From: Candidatus Eiseniibacteriota bacterium
Lineage (GTDB): Bacteria > Joyebacterota > Joyebacteria > Joyebacterales > Joyebacteraceae
DNA: 23,683 nucleotides
NCBI GenBank assembly: GCA_030638405.1
Contig: DAOWER010000289.1
Coordinates: forward strand, 1 to 23,683
Reading direction: 5' to 3'
Position numbers and translations under genes: made by a program. Shown piece after piece: positions 7,935-15,560 of this stretch. Below the pieces are notes generated by a model. That model made no database searches, was not told the DNA's origin, and saw only the letters and a list, made by a program, of their open reading frames with translations. The stretch's first letter is position 1. The number at the start of each line of letters is the position of its first letter.

Positions 7935-8948
7935 TCACCCCACCGGGTGCACACCGAGCCCCGCTTCATCAGGAAGGGTCATTCTTCCCCTGTCGATCTT
8001 CACACCGGTGAACGGATCGTTCGTCATCATGAGCCCGCTGTCGAGATCGGCGTAGTCCATGAGCGGCGAGATGTGCGCGGCCGCGGTGATGGCAAGCGAG
8101 CTCTCCATCATGCAACCTATCATCGTCTTGAGCCCCAGCTCCCGTGCCGCCCGCGCCATTCTCACCGCCTCCACCAACCCGCCACACTTCATGAGCTTGA
8201 TGACCACACCGTCAACGGCGGGAGCGACCGCGGGGAGCTGCTCGCTCGTGGGGCAGCTTTCGTCCGCGAACACCGGCACGTTCGTGCGCTCACCTACGTA
8301 CGCGAGCCCCTCGATGTCGTCCGCGGCGACAGGTTGCTCCAGGAACTCCACACCGATGCGCTCGAGCTCCTCCGCCTTCTCCACCGCCTCGGAGGGTGTC
8401 CACGCGCAGTTGGCGTCAACGGTGACGGAGGCACCCGTGGCTTCCTTGATGCGACGGACGATCGAGAGATCGATCTCGGCATCGAGCTTCACCTTGAGAA
8501 TCGGGAAGTTCCGCGCCTCGATCGCCTTCTCCAGCATCACGTCGGGGTCATCCAGACCGATGCTCATGGTCGTGAGCGGAAGCGTAGCCGGGTCGAGTTC
8601 GAAGTGTTTGTAGAGGGGTATCCCGTACCGCTTGCCCATCATGTCGTGGGCGGCGATCTCGAGAGCGGCGCGGGCCGCCGGGTTTCCCTTGAGTCCCCGC
8701 GACGTGAGGTCGGCCATGAGCTCCGCCTCGTGCGCGCAGTCCTCTACGACGCCCCTCACGCTCTCGAGCACCTCGACGACGGTGTCGGCGGTTTCTCCGT
8801 AGAAGCGCGAAGGAGCCGCCTCCCCCAGGCCTGTGATCGTGCCGTCAGAGAGCTCGATGATGACGCACCTGCTAGACGCGCTCGTCGTTCTGGCGGTCCG
8901 GAATACGTGCTTCGGGACGAGTTCGATGACATCGAAGGAGAGCTTCAT
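7935..8948 (-). CDS. Dipeptide epimerase (enolase superfamily, L-Ala-D/L-Glu epimerase-like)
   Basis: 337 residues, full length for the muconate-lactonising subgroup. Catalytic features can be placed. The KxK motif is at residues 152-154 ('ILKVKLD'). Metal ligands are D178 ('VDANCAW'), E204 ('FLEQPV') and D229 ('FADESC'). The second base lysine is at 251/254 ('IKLMKCGG'). The D-x-D acid pair is near 301-303 ('YADLDSGL'). 'GCMMESSLAITAAAH' is the specificity loop typical of dipeptide epimerases, which turn over L-Ala-D-Glu from peptidoglycan recycling or other dipeptides. A ribosome site (GGAG) precedes the ATG and the upstream hydrolase ends 41 bases away. The actual dipeptide cannot be read from sequence, since the family is diverse. 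Confidence 0.9.
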   Translation of the reverse strand: MKLSFDVIELVPKHVFRTARTTSASSRCVIIELSDGTITGLGEAAPSRFYGETADTVVEVLESVRGVVEDCAHEAELMADLTSRGLKGNPAARAALEIAAHDMMGKRYGIPLYKHFELDPATLPLTTMSIGLDDPDVMLEKAIEARNFPILKVKLDAEIDLSIVRRIKEATGASVTVDANCAWTPSEAVEKAEELERIGVEFLEQPVAADDIEGLAYVGERTNVPVFADESCPTSEQLPAVAPAVDGVVIKLMKCGGLVEAVRMARAARELGLKTMIGCMMESSLAITAAAHISPLMDYADLDSGLMMTNDPFTGVKIDRGRMTLPDEAGLGVHPVG

Positions 8949-8989
8949 CTGAGAACTCCGGGAAGGCGTCGGCCGCGTGGGCCAAGCGT

Positions 8990-9676
8990 CTACCGCAGGA
9001 AGGGATTGAGGGCCCGCTCGTCGCCGATCGTCGTCTCGGGTCCGTGCCCGGACAGAACGACCGTCTCGTCCGGGAGGGTGAGCAGCTTTTCCCGAATCGA
9101 CCGGAGCAGCACCTCGTATGCGACGGTTCCTTCATCGCTGCTGTCCGGAAGATCGCTCCTGCCTATCGACCTCGAGAAGAGCGTATCGCCCGTGAAGACG
9201 AACCCGTCGCCCACAAACACGACTCCGCCGCTCGAGTGCCCGGGTGTGTGCGCTACCGTGAGTGAAAGGTCTCCAAACGATATGGTGTCGCCGTCCTTGA
9301 GAAGACCGTCCGGAGGAGACACGTACATGTTCATGCCGAACATCGTGGCCCCGCTGCGGACGGGGTCGGTCAGCTTCAGAGCATCCAGCTGGTGAATGAG
9401 GACCTCGCCTCCAACGGCGACCTTGACGTAATCGTTGCCCGACACGTGATCCGGGTGACCGTGTGTGTTGAGGATGTACCTTATGCGAAGCCCCAGGCGC
9501 CGGATCTCGTCGGCGACCTCCGAGGTGTCGTCCGTGTTCATGGTCCCGGGATCGATGACGACTCCCTCCATCGTCTCGCGGCAGCCGACGATGTAGCAGT
9601 TGGCCGCGGCGAAGCCTACGACGGCGCTCTCGACCAGGGCGTTCGGACTGACATCGTGGATGGTCCAGCTGAGCAA
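8990..9676 (-). CDS. MBL-fold metallo-hydrolase (glyoxalase II-like)
   Basis: About 228 residues. The metal-binding signature 'NTHGHPDHVSGN' (HxHxDH) is present, followed by 'AHTPGHSSGG' (His), 'FTGDTLF' (Asp bridging metals) and a C-terminal 'LSGHGPETT' (His). This is the full binuclear-metal set of hydroxyacylglutathione hydrolase-like proteins. 'ANCYIVGC' and 'GVVIDPGT' form the usual first strands. I place the start at TTG 9676 because GGGGAGGGG (9690-9682) is correctly spaced before it and upstream sequence in frame is Arg/Pro-rich and unlike the family. The open frame reaches 9772, so a longer product cannot be excluded. The substrate is unknown; thioester hydrolysis is the common family activity. 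Confidence 0.88.
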   Translation of the reverse strand: MLSWTIHDVSPNALVESAVVGFAAANCYIVGCRETMEGVVIDPGTMNTDDTSEVADEIRRLGLRIRYILNTHGHPDHVSGNDYVKVAVGGEVLIHQLDALKLTDPVRSGATMFGMNMYVSPPDGLLKDGDTISFGDLSLTVAHTPGHSSGGVVFVGDGFVFTGDTLFSRSIGRSDLPDSSDEGTVAYEVLLRSIREKLLTLPDETVVLSGHGPETTIGDERALNPFLR

Positions 9677-9680
9677 GGCA

Positions 9681-9690
9681 TCCCCTCCCC
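9681..9690 (-). promoter_or_regulatory. Ribosome binding site that decides the TTG start of the MBL hydrolase
   Basis: GGGGAGGGGA (read on the minus strand) lies about 4-8 bases before TTG 9676-9674. No comparable site precedes the in-frame alternatives farther upstream. An out-of-frame ATG overlaps the end of this motif and would not give the family sequence. Confidence 0.5.
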
Positions 9691-9780
9691 GGGCGGCGGC
9701 CACGCGACGGCCGTGTGGCGGCCGCCAACGCGGGCCCATCGTGGCGGCGAATTGCGGCCGGCTCACCTGCAACGCCTCCG

Positions 9781-9810
9781 TCTACGGCGCCTGCATCTAC
9801 GGCGCCTCCG
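9781..9810. repeat. Two 15-bp tandem units after the helicase stop
   Basis: TCTACGGCGCCT occurs at 9781-9792 and identically at 9796-9807. A third degenerate half (ACGCCTCCG, 9772-9780) precedes them. They lie between the helicase stop (9813) and the MBL start. Each holds the palindrome GGCGCC. No function is evident. Confidence 0.4.
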
Positions 9811-9812
9811 TG

Positions 9813-12137
9813 CTACTTCCTCGACAGCATGGCCGTGAGGAGCAGTCTCGCCGATTCCTTGTCCGGAATGGGCCAGCTGCCCTGGGCGTCGGGGTCCTGC
9901 TGGATCGCCGGACGCAGGATCGGCAGACCGACGCAGGAGGGGCAGCCATCTTCGCAGTCGCATTCGTTCACCAGCTCGAGGCAGCTCCCGAGCAGTTCTT
10001 CGATCATGCGATAGCCGGTCTCAACGAACCCGAGACCGCCGTCGTAGCGATCGTAGAGGAACATCGTGGGGCTACCGGTGTTGCTACTGTCTACTATACC
10101 GCCTATGTCGCGACGGTCGCACATCGAAAAGAGGGGCAGGACCGATATCGCCATGTTGCGTATCCCAACGAGCCCCTCGACCGGGTTGCGTCCCGCCGCC
10201 CGGAGCTCGTTCATCACCGCCTTGTCGGGGATGAGCCACAACGCCGCGGTGTCGAGGTGCAGCGACGGCAGGTCCAGATTGCACCAGCCGATGGAATCGA
10301 GCTGGTAGAACTTGATCTTCTTGAACGCCGCCGTCAGCCACGTGACGGTGGCGTCGCCGAAGAACGCGCGGCTGCCCCGCCAGATCTTGTCGGTCTTCTC
10401 CTTCTGAATCCGAATGGACGACTCGATCACGGGCTGCGTGTAGTAGTCGACCTCCTGCTTCTCGACGTATGCGATCTTCTGCTCGAGATCGAGGTCGCGA
10501 ACGAAGTACGTCTCGCCCTCGTGGAGGTATATCGCCTCCGGGTAGACCAGCTCGAGCGCGCTGATCCCGTCGACCACGCCGATGACGGAGTTGCCGTTCT
10601 TCACATCCACGATCGCGTAGGTATCGTCCGAGATCGTCCGGAGGCTCGTCTCCCGCGCGGGGAAGTCCGTCGACGACCAATAGTAGCGCCCGTCCAGTTC
10701 CTTGAGCTGCTCGAACTCCTCCAGGAGTTCCACGATCGGGTCGGTCATCTCGCCGAAGCGCTCGCCGTCCGCTTCCGTCAGCGGGAGCTCGAACGCGGCG
10801 CACTTGAGGTGCTTCGAGAGGATGTACTTGTTCCCGGGATCTACGACGGCGTTCTCGGGCGACTGTCGGAAAAAGTACTCGCCGTGCCTCATGAGGTACT
10901 GGTCGATTGGGTCGTTGTAGCCGACGAGCACCGCGAGCGACTCGTCGGACGCCCGCCCCGCGCGGCCGGCCTGCTGCCACGTGCTTGCGATAGTGCCGGG
11001 GAAGCCGACGATGATCGCGGCATCGAGGCTCCCAACGTCGATGCCAAGCTCGAGAGCGTTCGTGCTCGCCACGCCCATCAGCTCGCCGGAGAAGAGCTGC
11101 CGCTCGATCTCCCTGCGTTCCTCGGGCAGGTAGCCGCCTCTGTACGGTCTGATCTTCCTGGCATACTCCGGCTTGATGCGCTCGAGCGTCTCCTTCGCGT
11201 ACTTGTAAAGAAGCTCCGCGACGACGCGTGCCCTGCCGAAGGCTATCGTCTGGAAGCCCTCCGCGATTAGCTTCGCCATCAGCCAGTGCCCCTCGACGTT
11301 CGAGCTTCTGCGCTCCATCCGCGTGGGATCCAGGAACGGCGGGTTCCAGAGCACGAAGTGCTTCTTCCCGCGCGGGCTGCCGTCGTTGTCAACGACCTCG
11401 ACAGGAAGACTGGTCAGGCGCTCGGCGAGCTCCCTGGGGTTTGCGATCGTGGCGCTCGAGCAGATGAACTGGGGACTGCTGCCGTAGTGCTCGCAGACAC
11501 GCTGCAGGCGTCGCATCACGTTGGCCACGTTCGACCCGAAGATCCCGCGGTACGTATGGATCTCATCAATGACGACGTAACGCAGGTCCTTGAAGAAGCG
11601 GTTCCATTTGGGATGGTAAGGAAGGATGCCGGCGTGAAGCATGTCCGGGTTCGAGAGGATGATGTTCCCCTCGTCCCGAAGCTTCCTTCTGGTGTGGCGC
11701 GTGGTATCGCCGTCGTAGGTTCCGGGGCGAACGAGCTCCATCAGCCGATCGTCCAGACCCGACAGGCGAACGAGGCCCTTGAGCTGGTCCTGTGCGAGGG
11801 CCTTGGTCGGGAACAGGTAGAGCGCCTTCGCGTTCGGATCGTTCAGGAGGGTCTCGATGACCGGGATGTTGTAGCAGAGAGTCTTGCCGGAGGCGGTGCC
11901 CGAGACCACCACGACGTTCCTGCCGTCGCGCACCGCATCGATGGCGGTCACCTGGTGGGAGTAGAGCTGCTCGATGTCGGCTGCTCCGAGCGCCGAAGCC
12001 AGCGGGCCGGGCAGCGGCCGGGACAACTCCCCGTAGGCCGCCTCCCGCGCCGGAATGGTCTCGATGTGCCCGATCTGGCCCTTGTACTCGTCTGCGTGCT
12101 GGATCTTCTCGAGGAAGTCGCTAATCGTCACAGGCAC
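9813..12137 (-). CDS. mrfA: MrfA/YprA-type DEAD/DEAH-box helicase with C-terminal Cys cluster (DUF1998)
   Basis: About 774 residues, a typical MrfA length. Superfamily 2 motifs are all visible: 'LYSHQVTAI' (Q-like), 'VSGTASGKT' (Walker A), 'FPTKALAQDQ' (Ia), 'VIDEIHTYRG' (DEIH box), 'SSATIANP' (III) and 'GIDVGSLDAAIIVGFPGT...QQAGRAGR' (V/VI). The C-terminal DUF1998/MZB part has 'FLYDRYDGGLGF' and a four-Cys cluster 'ECDCEDGCPSC' that should bind metal. Family knowledge: MrfA is a 3'-5' ATP-dependent DNA helicase paired with exonuclease MrfB in mitomycin-adduct repair. The frame is open to an ATG at 12176, which would overlap the upstream gene. I prefer GTG 12137, preceded by AAGGACGG; GTG 12131 is also possible. 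Confidence 0.9.
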   Translation of the reverse strand: MPVTISDFLEKIQHADEYKGQIGHIETIPAREAAYGELSRPLPGPLASALGAADIEQLYSHQVTAIDAVRDGRNVVVVSGTASGKTLCYNIPVIETLLNDPNAKALYLFPTKALAQDQLKGLVRLSGLDDRLMELVRPGTYDGDTTRHTRRKLRDEGNIILSNPDMLHAGILPYHPKWNRFFKDLRYVVIDEIHTYRGIFGSNVANVMRRLQRVCEHYGSSPQFICSSATIANPRELAERLTSLPVEVVDNDGSPRGKKHFVLWNPPFLDPTRMERRSSNVEGHWLMAKLIAEGFQTIAFGRARVVAELLYKYAKETLERIKPEYARKIRPYRGGYLPEERREIERQLFSGELMGVASTNALELGIDVGSLDAAIIVGFPGTIASTWQQAGRAGRASDESLAVLVGYNDPIDQYLMRHGEYFFRQSPENAVVDPGNKYILSKHLKCAAFELPLTEADGERFGEMTDPIVELLEEFEQLKELDGRYYWSSTDFPARETSLRTISDDTYAIVDVKNGNSVIGVVDGISALELVYPEAIYLHEGETYFVRDLDLEQKIAYVEKQEVDYYTQPVIESSIRIQKEKTDKIWRGSRAFFGDATVTWLTAAFKKIKFYQLDSIGWCNLDLPSLHLDTAALWLIPDKAVMNELRAAGRNPVEGLVGIRNMAISVLPLFSMCDRRDIGGIVDSSNTGSPTMFLYDRYDGGLGFVETGYRMIEELLGSCLELVNECDCEDGCPSCVGLPILRPAIQQDPDAQGSWPIPDKESARLLLTAMLSRK

Positions 12138-12159
12138 GTCCGTCCTTCGATTCGTGGTC

Positions 12160-13323
12160 TCAAGAGAGCGAGGCAAATGCGCGATCCAGGTCCTCGATGA
12201 GATCGTCGCCGTTCTCGATGCCGACGGAGATCCTTACCAGCGAATCCGTTACGCCGACCTTCTCTCTCTCCTCCTTCGGTATCGACGCGTGGGTCATGAG
12301 AGCCGGGAGTTCCGTGAGAGACTCGACCCCGCCGAGGCTCTCGGCCAGGGCGAACAGGGTAAGATTCTCCAGGAACGCGCAAGCCTCGGTGAGCCCCCCC
12401 GCGATCTCGAAAGACAGCATTCCCCCGAAGCCGAACATCTGACGCGTTGCGAGCTCGTGCTGCGGGTGACTCGGAAGACCGGGGTAGTACATTCTCGTTA
12501 CGCCTGGATGGCCCTCGAGGTGCTCCGCCACCCGCATCGCGTTCTTCTCGTGCTCTCTCATCCTGACCGCGAGGGTCTTCGTTCCCCGCAGGACCATGTA
12601 GCTGTCGAACGGAGAGAGAATCGCACCGACCGCGTTCTGGTTGAACTTGAGCTTCTTGTGGAGCTCCTCGTCCGAGAGCATGACCGCCCCGCCGATGCTG
12701 TCGCTGTGCCCGTTCAGGTACTTGCTCGTGCTGTGGACGACTACGTCCGCGCCTAGCGCGAGCGGCCTCTGAAAGTACGGGGTCACGAACGTGTTGTCCA
12801 CCGCAGTGAGGACCCCGCGCTCCCTGGCAATGCTGGATATCGCCTCGATGTCGCACAGCCTCATGAGAGGATTCGTAGGGGTCTCCAGCCATACGAGCTT
12901 CGTGCGCTCGGTCAACGCGTCCGCCACCCTCTCCGGATCGGTCGCGTCGACGTAGCTCACGCTCACGCCGAGGTGCGGCGCCAGGACCCTCTCGAAGAGC
13001 CGCCACGTCCCCCCGTACAGGTCGTCCCCCGCCACCACGTGATCTCCCGGCTCCAGAACACTGAGGCCGATCGTGGTCTCGGCCGCCATCCCCGACGAGA
13101 ACGCCAGTCCCCACCTCGCGCCCTCGAGGGCGGCCAACCTCGTCTCCAGCGCCTCTCGCGTGGGATTGCCCTGGCGTGAGTACTCGTACCCGCACGTAGG
13201 CTTCGTTACCTCACGGCGCGCGAAGGTGGAGGAGAGATGTATCGGCACAACGACGTCGCCGGTACCGGCTCCCTCCAGCTTGGGCTCTTCCCCCGCATGG
13301 ATTGCCTCGGTCTCAAACTTCAT
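12160..13323 (-). CDS. Trans-sulfuration PLP enzyme, probable cystathionine gamma-lyase
   Basis: About 387 residues, full length for the Cys/Met-metabolism PLP family. Visible features are 'YEYSRQGNPTREALE' (PLP phosphate contacts from the partner subunit), 'FSSGMAAE', 'YGGTWRLF', 'VWLETPTNP', 'AVDNTFVTPYFQRP' and the Schiff-base lysine K201 in 'HSTSKYLNGHSD'. The C-terminus carries 'LAESLGGVESLTELPALMTHA'. Gamma-synthase and gamma-lyase are hard to separate by motif, but the gene overlaps a cystathionine beta-synthase gene, so cleavage of cystathionine to cysteine (reverse trans-sulfuration) is the better guess. I take ATG 13323 ('MKFETEAIHAG' is the family N-terminus); a GTG at 13332 is also possible with GGAGG just before it. 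No methionine-biosynthesis genes are nearby. Confidence 0.9.
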   Translation of the reverse strand: MKFETEAIHAGEEPKLEGAGTGDVVVPIHLSSTFARREVTKPTCGYEYSRQGNPTREALETRLAALEGARWGLAFSSGMAAETTIGLSVLEPGDHVVAGDDLYGGTWRLFERVLAPHLGVSVSYVDATDPERVADALTERTKLVWLETPTNPLMRLCDIEAISSIARERGVLTAVDNTFVTPYFQRPLALGADVVVHSTSKYLNGHSDSIGGAVMLSDEELHKKLKFNQNAVGAILSPFDSYMVLRGTKTLAVRMREHEKNAMRVAEHLEGHPGVTRMYYPGLPSHPQHELATRQMFGFGGMLSFEIAGGLTEACAFLENLTLFALAESLGGVESLTELPALMTHASIPKEEREKVGVTDSLVRISVGIENGDDLIEDLDRAFASLS

Positions 13324-14308
13324 CCTCTTCACCTTCCTCCAAGAACCCGTGAGTCTTCATCCATTCATCGTTGTAGCACTTGCTCAGATATCTGTTGCCA
13401 CTGTCAGGCAGGATGACCACGATGTTCGTTCCCTCCGGCTCGTCCCTCGCGACCTGGAGCGCAGCCCAGACCGCGCTTCCGCTGGACCCGCCGGCGAAGA
13501 TGCCCTCCCGTCTCGCCAGCCGCCTGGTCATCAGAAAGGAGTCCTTGTCGGTCACCTGGACGATGTCGTCGACGACGCCGAAGTCCATGGCCTTCGCAAC
13601 GTAGTCCTCGCCGATGCCCTCGACCTGGTAGAGGTGCGGCTCGATGAGCGTCCCCGACTTGAAGTGGTCGTAGAAGACCGAACCCACCGGGTCCACCGCG
13701 ATGATCCTCACGGCCGGCTTCCGTTCCTTGAGGAACCTCGCGGCGCCGCTCAGCGTCCCACCGGTCCCGATGCCCGCCACGAGGATGTCGATGTCTTCCT
13801 CCGTCTGTTGCCAGATCTCGGGGCCGGTCGTGTGGTAGTGGGCCTCGATGTTCTTGGGATTGTCGTACTGGTCCACGTAGAAGGAATCCGAATTGTCCCT
13901 GGCAATCGACTTCGCGACGCTGTAGTAGCTCTCCGGGGAGTCGGCCGGAACGTCTGTGCGCGTCACGATCACCTCGGCCCCCAGAGCCTCCATGAAGAGT
14001 CTCTTCTCGTCGCTCATCTTGTCGGGCATCGTGATGATGCAGCGGTAGCCCTTGATCCCGGCGATCATCGCGAGTGCAGCCCCCGTGTTTCCGGAAGAGC
14101 CCTCGACTATCATCCCGCCGGGCTTCAGAAGGCCCCTCGCTTCCGCGTCCTCGATGATGTAAAGGGCCATCCGGTCTTTCACGCTGCCGCTGGGATTGAG
14201 AAACTCGAGCTTCGCCCAGAGGGTGGCCGGCGACGAGGCGCCGATCGCGCGGAGCTCCACCAGCGGCGTGTCGCCAATCGTGTCGAGCGCGCTCGCGGAC
14301 GTGCGCAT
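13313..14308 (-). CDS. Cystathionine beta-synthase, catalytic domain only
   Basis: About 331 residues, fold-type II PLP enzyme. K44 in 'NPSGSVKDRM' forms the Schiff base. 'EGSSGNTG' (69-76) binds the substrate carboxylate. 'GIGTGGTLSG' holds the PLP phosphate, and 'GGSSGSAVWAA' the pyridine nitrogen side. Several segments are CBS-like rather than cysteine-synthase-like: 'MPDKMSDEKRLFMEALGAEV', 'DQYDNPKNIEAHY', 'YQVEGIGEDYV' and the C-terminus 'VVILPDSGNRYLSK...WMKTHGFLEE'. The regulatory CBS-pair (Bateman) domain of human CBS is absent, as in many bacteria, so S-adenosylmethionine control is not expected. ATG 14308 is chosen because AAGGAG is correctly spaced for it and too close for the ATG at 14314. 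The end overlaps the gamma-lyase start. O-acetylserine sulfhydrylase remains the alternative. Confidence 0.88.
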   Translation of the reverse strand: MRTSASALDTIGDTPLVELRAIGASSPATLWAKLEFLNPSGSVKDRMALYIIEDAEARGLLKPGGMIVEGSSGNTGAALAMIAGIKGYRCIITMPDKMSDEKRLFMEALGAEVIVTRTDVPADSPESYYSVAKSIARDNSDSFYVDQYDNPKNIEAHYHTTGPEIWQQTEEDIDILVAGIGTGGTLSGAARFLKERKPAVRIIAVDPVGSVFYDHFKSGTLIEPHLYQVEGIGEDYVAKAMDFGVVDDIVQVTDKDSFLMTRRLARREGIFAGGSSGSAVWAALQVARDEPEGTNIVVILPDSGNRYLSKCYNDEWMKTHGFLEEGEEDEV

Positions 14309-14374
14309 GTCCATACTCCTTGAGTTACACGGGGGTGCGTTACCGGTCGCTCCCGCGTACCTCGCCTGCCCCGC

Positions 14375-14530
14375 CTAGAACCTGTTGTAGATGTCGGGGC
14401 CCCAGAGCACCAGTGCCGTGACGGCGATGTGGAACAGAAGGAAGAGCACCACCCCGAGCCCCGTGAGCCGTCGCCCGGCCCACGAGTACATCCCTTGAGC
14501 GCCTTTGTACAGAGGATGACCTCCGCGCAT
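14375..14530 (-). CDS. 51-residue membrane protein resembling the N-terminus of SdhC (probable remnant)
   Basis: A small frame not overlapped by any better gene. It begins at ATG 14530 and ends at TAG (14377-14375). The product has 'HPLYKGAQGMYSWAGRRLTGLGVVLFLLFH', then one hydrophobic helix (about residues 24-43) and 'WGPDIYNRF'. The order Y-x-G-x-x-G-M-x-S-W-x-x-R-x-T-G, helix with H34, then an aromatic 'xIYN' matches the first third of succinate dehydrogenase/fumarate reductase cytochrome b subunits (SdhC, about 120 residues with three helices). The two later helices and the second haem-ligand region are missing, and no other frame downstream continues the homology. It could be a truncated relic or a genuine mini-protein. 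No strong ribosome site is seen; it starts 31 bases after the YjbQ stop. Confidence 0.55.
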   Translation of the reverse strand: MRGGHPLYKGAQGMYSWAGRRLTGLGVVLFLLFHIAVTALVLWGPDIYNRF

Positions 14531-14561
14531 GAACTGCCCGTCGAGGAGCGGATGCCGTACG

Positions 14562-14981
14562 TCAGTCTCCGATTATCTTGATGAGAACACGCTTGCGCCG
14601 CCCGCCGTCGAACTCGCCGTAGAAGATCTGCTCCCACGGCCCGAAGTCGAGCGCGCCGTCCGTGACGGCCACGACCACCTCTCTGCCCATCACTTGGCGC
14701 TTGAGGTGGGCGTCGCCGTTGTCCTCCCCCGTGCGGTTGTGACTGTAGTGGTCCACCGGCTCGTGCGGAGCCAACTCCTCCAGCCACTCCTCGTAGTCGC
14801 GGTGCAGTCCCGGCTCGTCATCGTTGATGAAGACGGAGGCGGTTATGTGCATCGCGTTCACGAGGACCAGACCCTCGCGCACGCCTGACTCAGCGAGAGC
14901 CTCTTGCACCTTCGGGGTGATGTTGATGAAGGAGCGCCGGCCCGGCACTTCGAACCAGAGCTCCTTGCGGTAGCTTCTCAT
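14562..14981 (-). CDS. YjbQ/UPF0047 family protein (secondary thiamine-phosphate synthase)
   Basis: 139 residues, the standard length of this single-domain family. Conserved blocks are 'GLVLVNAMHITASVFINDDEPGLHRDYEEWL' (in part; His-rich centre), 'HYSHNRTGEDNGDAHLKRQVMG' and the C-terminal 'GPWEQIFYGEFDGGRRKRVLIKIIGD', all diagnostic. Members form a trimer or hexamer with a His-lined metal site. Some show weak thiamine-phosphate synthase activity in vivo, but the true role is unsettled. The ribosome site is weak (GAAGG about 12 bases upstream). It lies 67 bases after a DUF3795 gene and is probably co-transcribed with it. Confidence 0.93.
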   Translation of the reverse strand: MRSYRKELWFEVPGRRSFINITPKVQEALAESGVREGLVLVNAMHITASVFINDDEPGLHRDYEEWLEELAPHEPVDHYSHNRTGEDNGDAHLKRQVMGREVVVAVTDGALDFGPWEQIFYGEFDGGRRKRVLIKIIGD

Positions 14982-15013
14982 TTATTCTGATGCCTTCGTG
15001 GGATGGTGGTCGC

Positions 15014-15025
15014 AGCCACGTGGCT
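15014..15025. promoter_or_regulatory. 12-bp perfect palindrome upstream of YjbQ
   Basis: AGCCACGTGGCT is self-complementary, with a further CGTGGCT copy at 15044-15050 reading into the upstream stop region. It lies in the 67-base gap before the YjbQ start, a reasonable place for a repressor operator or RNA stem. No promoter could be matched beside it. Confidence 0.3.
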
Positions 15026-15048
15026 CCTGCGCGTGATGATCGTCGTGG

Positions 15049-15447
15049 CTACGGATGGCCCCCACCCTTCCTCACCAGCCATTCTTTGACACCCAGCACA
15101 CGTATCTCCTCGAGACCTTGCCGTGCGGCCTTGCCAATGTCCGTCCCGAGGAACACCCCCAGCGTCTCGCAATCGCCCATCTCATCGCACTCAGCGCAGG
15201 TGCTGAACCCCCGCTTGATCGCGCACGGGCGGATCTTGCAGCCAGCGCCGAATGTGATCTCCTCTGGGCCGCGGCATCCCCCACAGATGATGTGCTCCGG
15301 ACCGACCTCCGAGCCGAACTGCCGGGAGATCGACTCGGCGATCTCCTCCTGCTTCTCGAGGTCGCCCTCGCTGAACGCGACGTAGACCTCGCACTCGCCG
15401 CAGTAGAGTCCGCAGGCTCCAACCAATGTCAGATCGACCGCGCTCAT
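15049..15447 (-). CDS. DUF3795 Cys-rich protein (copy 1)
   Basis: 132 residues. The cysteine layout is the DUF3795 signature: 'GACGLYCGECEVYVAF' at the N-terminus, 'IICGGCRGPEE' mid-protein, then 'GCKIRPCAIKRGFSTCAECDEMGDCETL'. The twelve cysteines would bind zinc or Fe-S clusters; the function of the family is unknown. The ATG at 15447 is preceded by GAGAGG at good spacing, in preference to the in-frame GTG at 15459. A second copy lies directly upstream, about 113 bases away, and a third at 20630-21100. Confidence 0.9.
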   Translation of the reverse strand: MSAVDLTLVGACGLYCGECEVYVAFSEGDLEKQEEIAESISRQFGSEVGPEHIICGGCRGPEEITFGAGCKIRPCAIKRGFSTCAECDEMGDCETLGVFLGTDIGKAARQGLEEIRVLGVKEWLVRKGGGHP

Positions 15448-15560
15448 TGACCTCTCCACGGTGAACGGAGCAGCTCTCGCGGGCCCTCACGGTCGTCTCG
15501 GGCGCTTTCTGAACTCATCCGTCCCACGCGCCGGTCATGCCTCGGACAGCGATCACCCGT

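Noticed and set aside
5185..8055. Very long plus-strand open frame (956 codons)
   Set aside because: It is the antisense shadow of the lipoprotein gene: GC-rich third positions remove stops. The minus strand shows a clear lipobox, FG-GAP repeats and UnbV domain.
9600..11270. Plus-strand open frame (556 codons) opposite the helicase
   Set aside because: Arg/Val/Leu-rich shadow with no recognisable motif, while the minus strand has all helicase motifs.
14179..14787. Minus-strand open frame of 202 codons spanning YjbQ, the SdhC-like fragment and CBS
   Set aside because: It crosses three better-supported genes in another frame and is Arg/Ser/Gly-rich without motifs.
14998..15048. Riboswitch (TPP) before the thiamine-linked YjbQ gene
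   Set aside because: The gap is only 67 bases and lacks the conserved THI-box core sequence (CUGAGA/ACCUGA-type elements).
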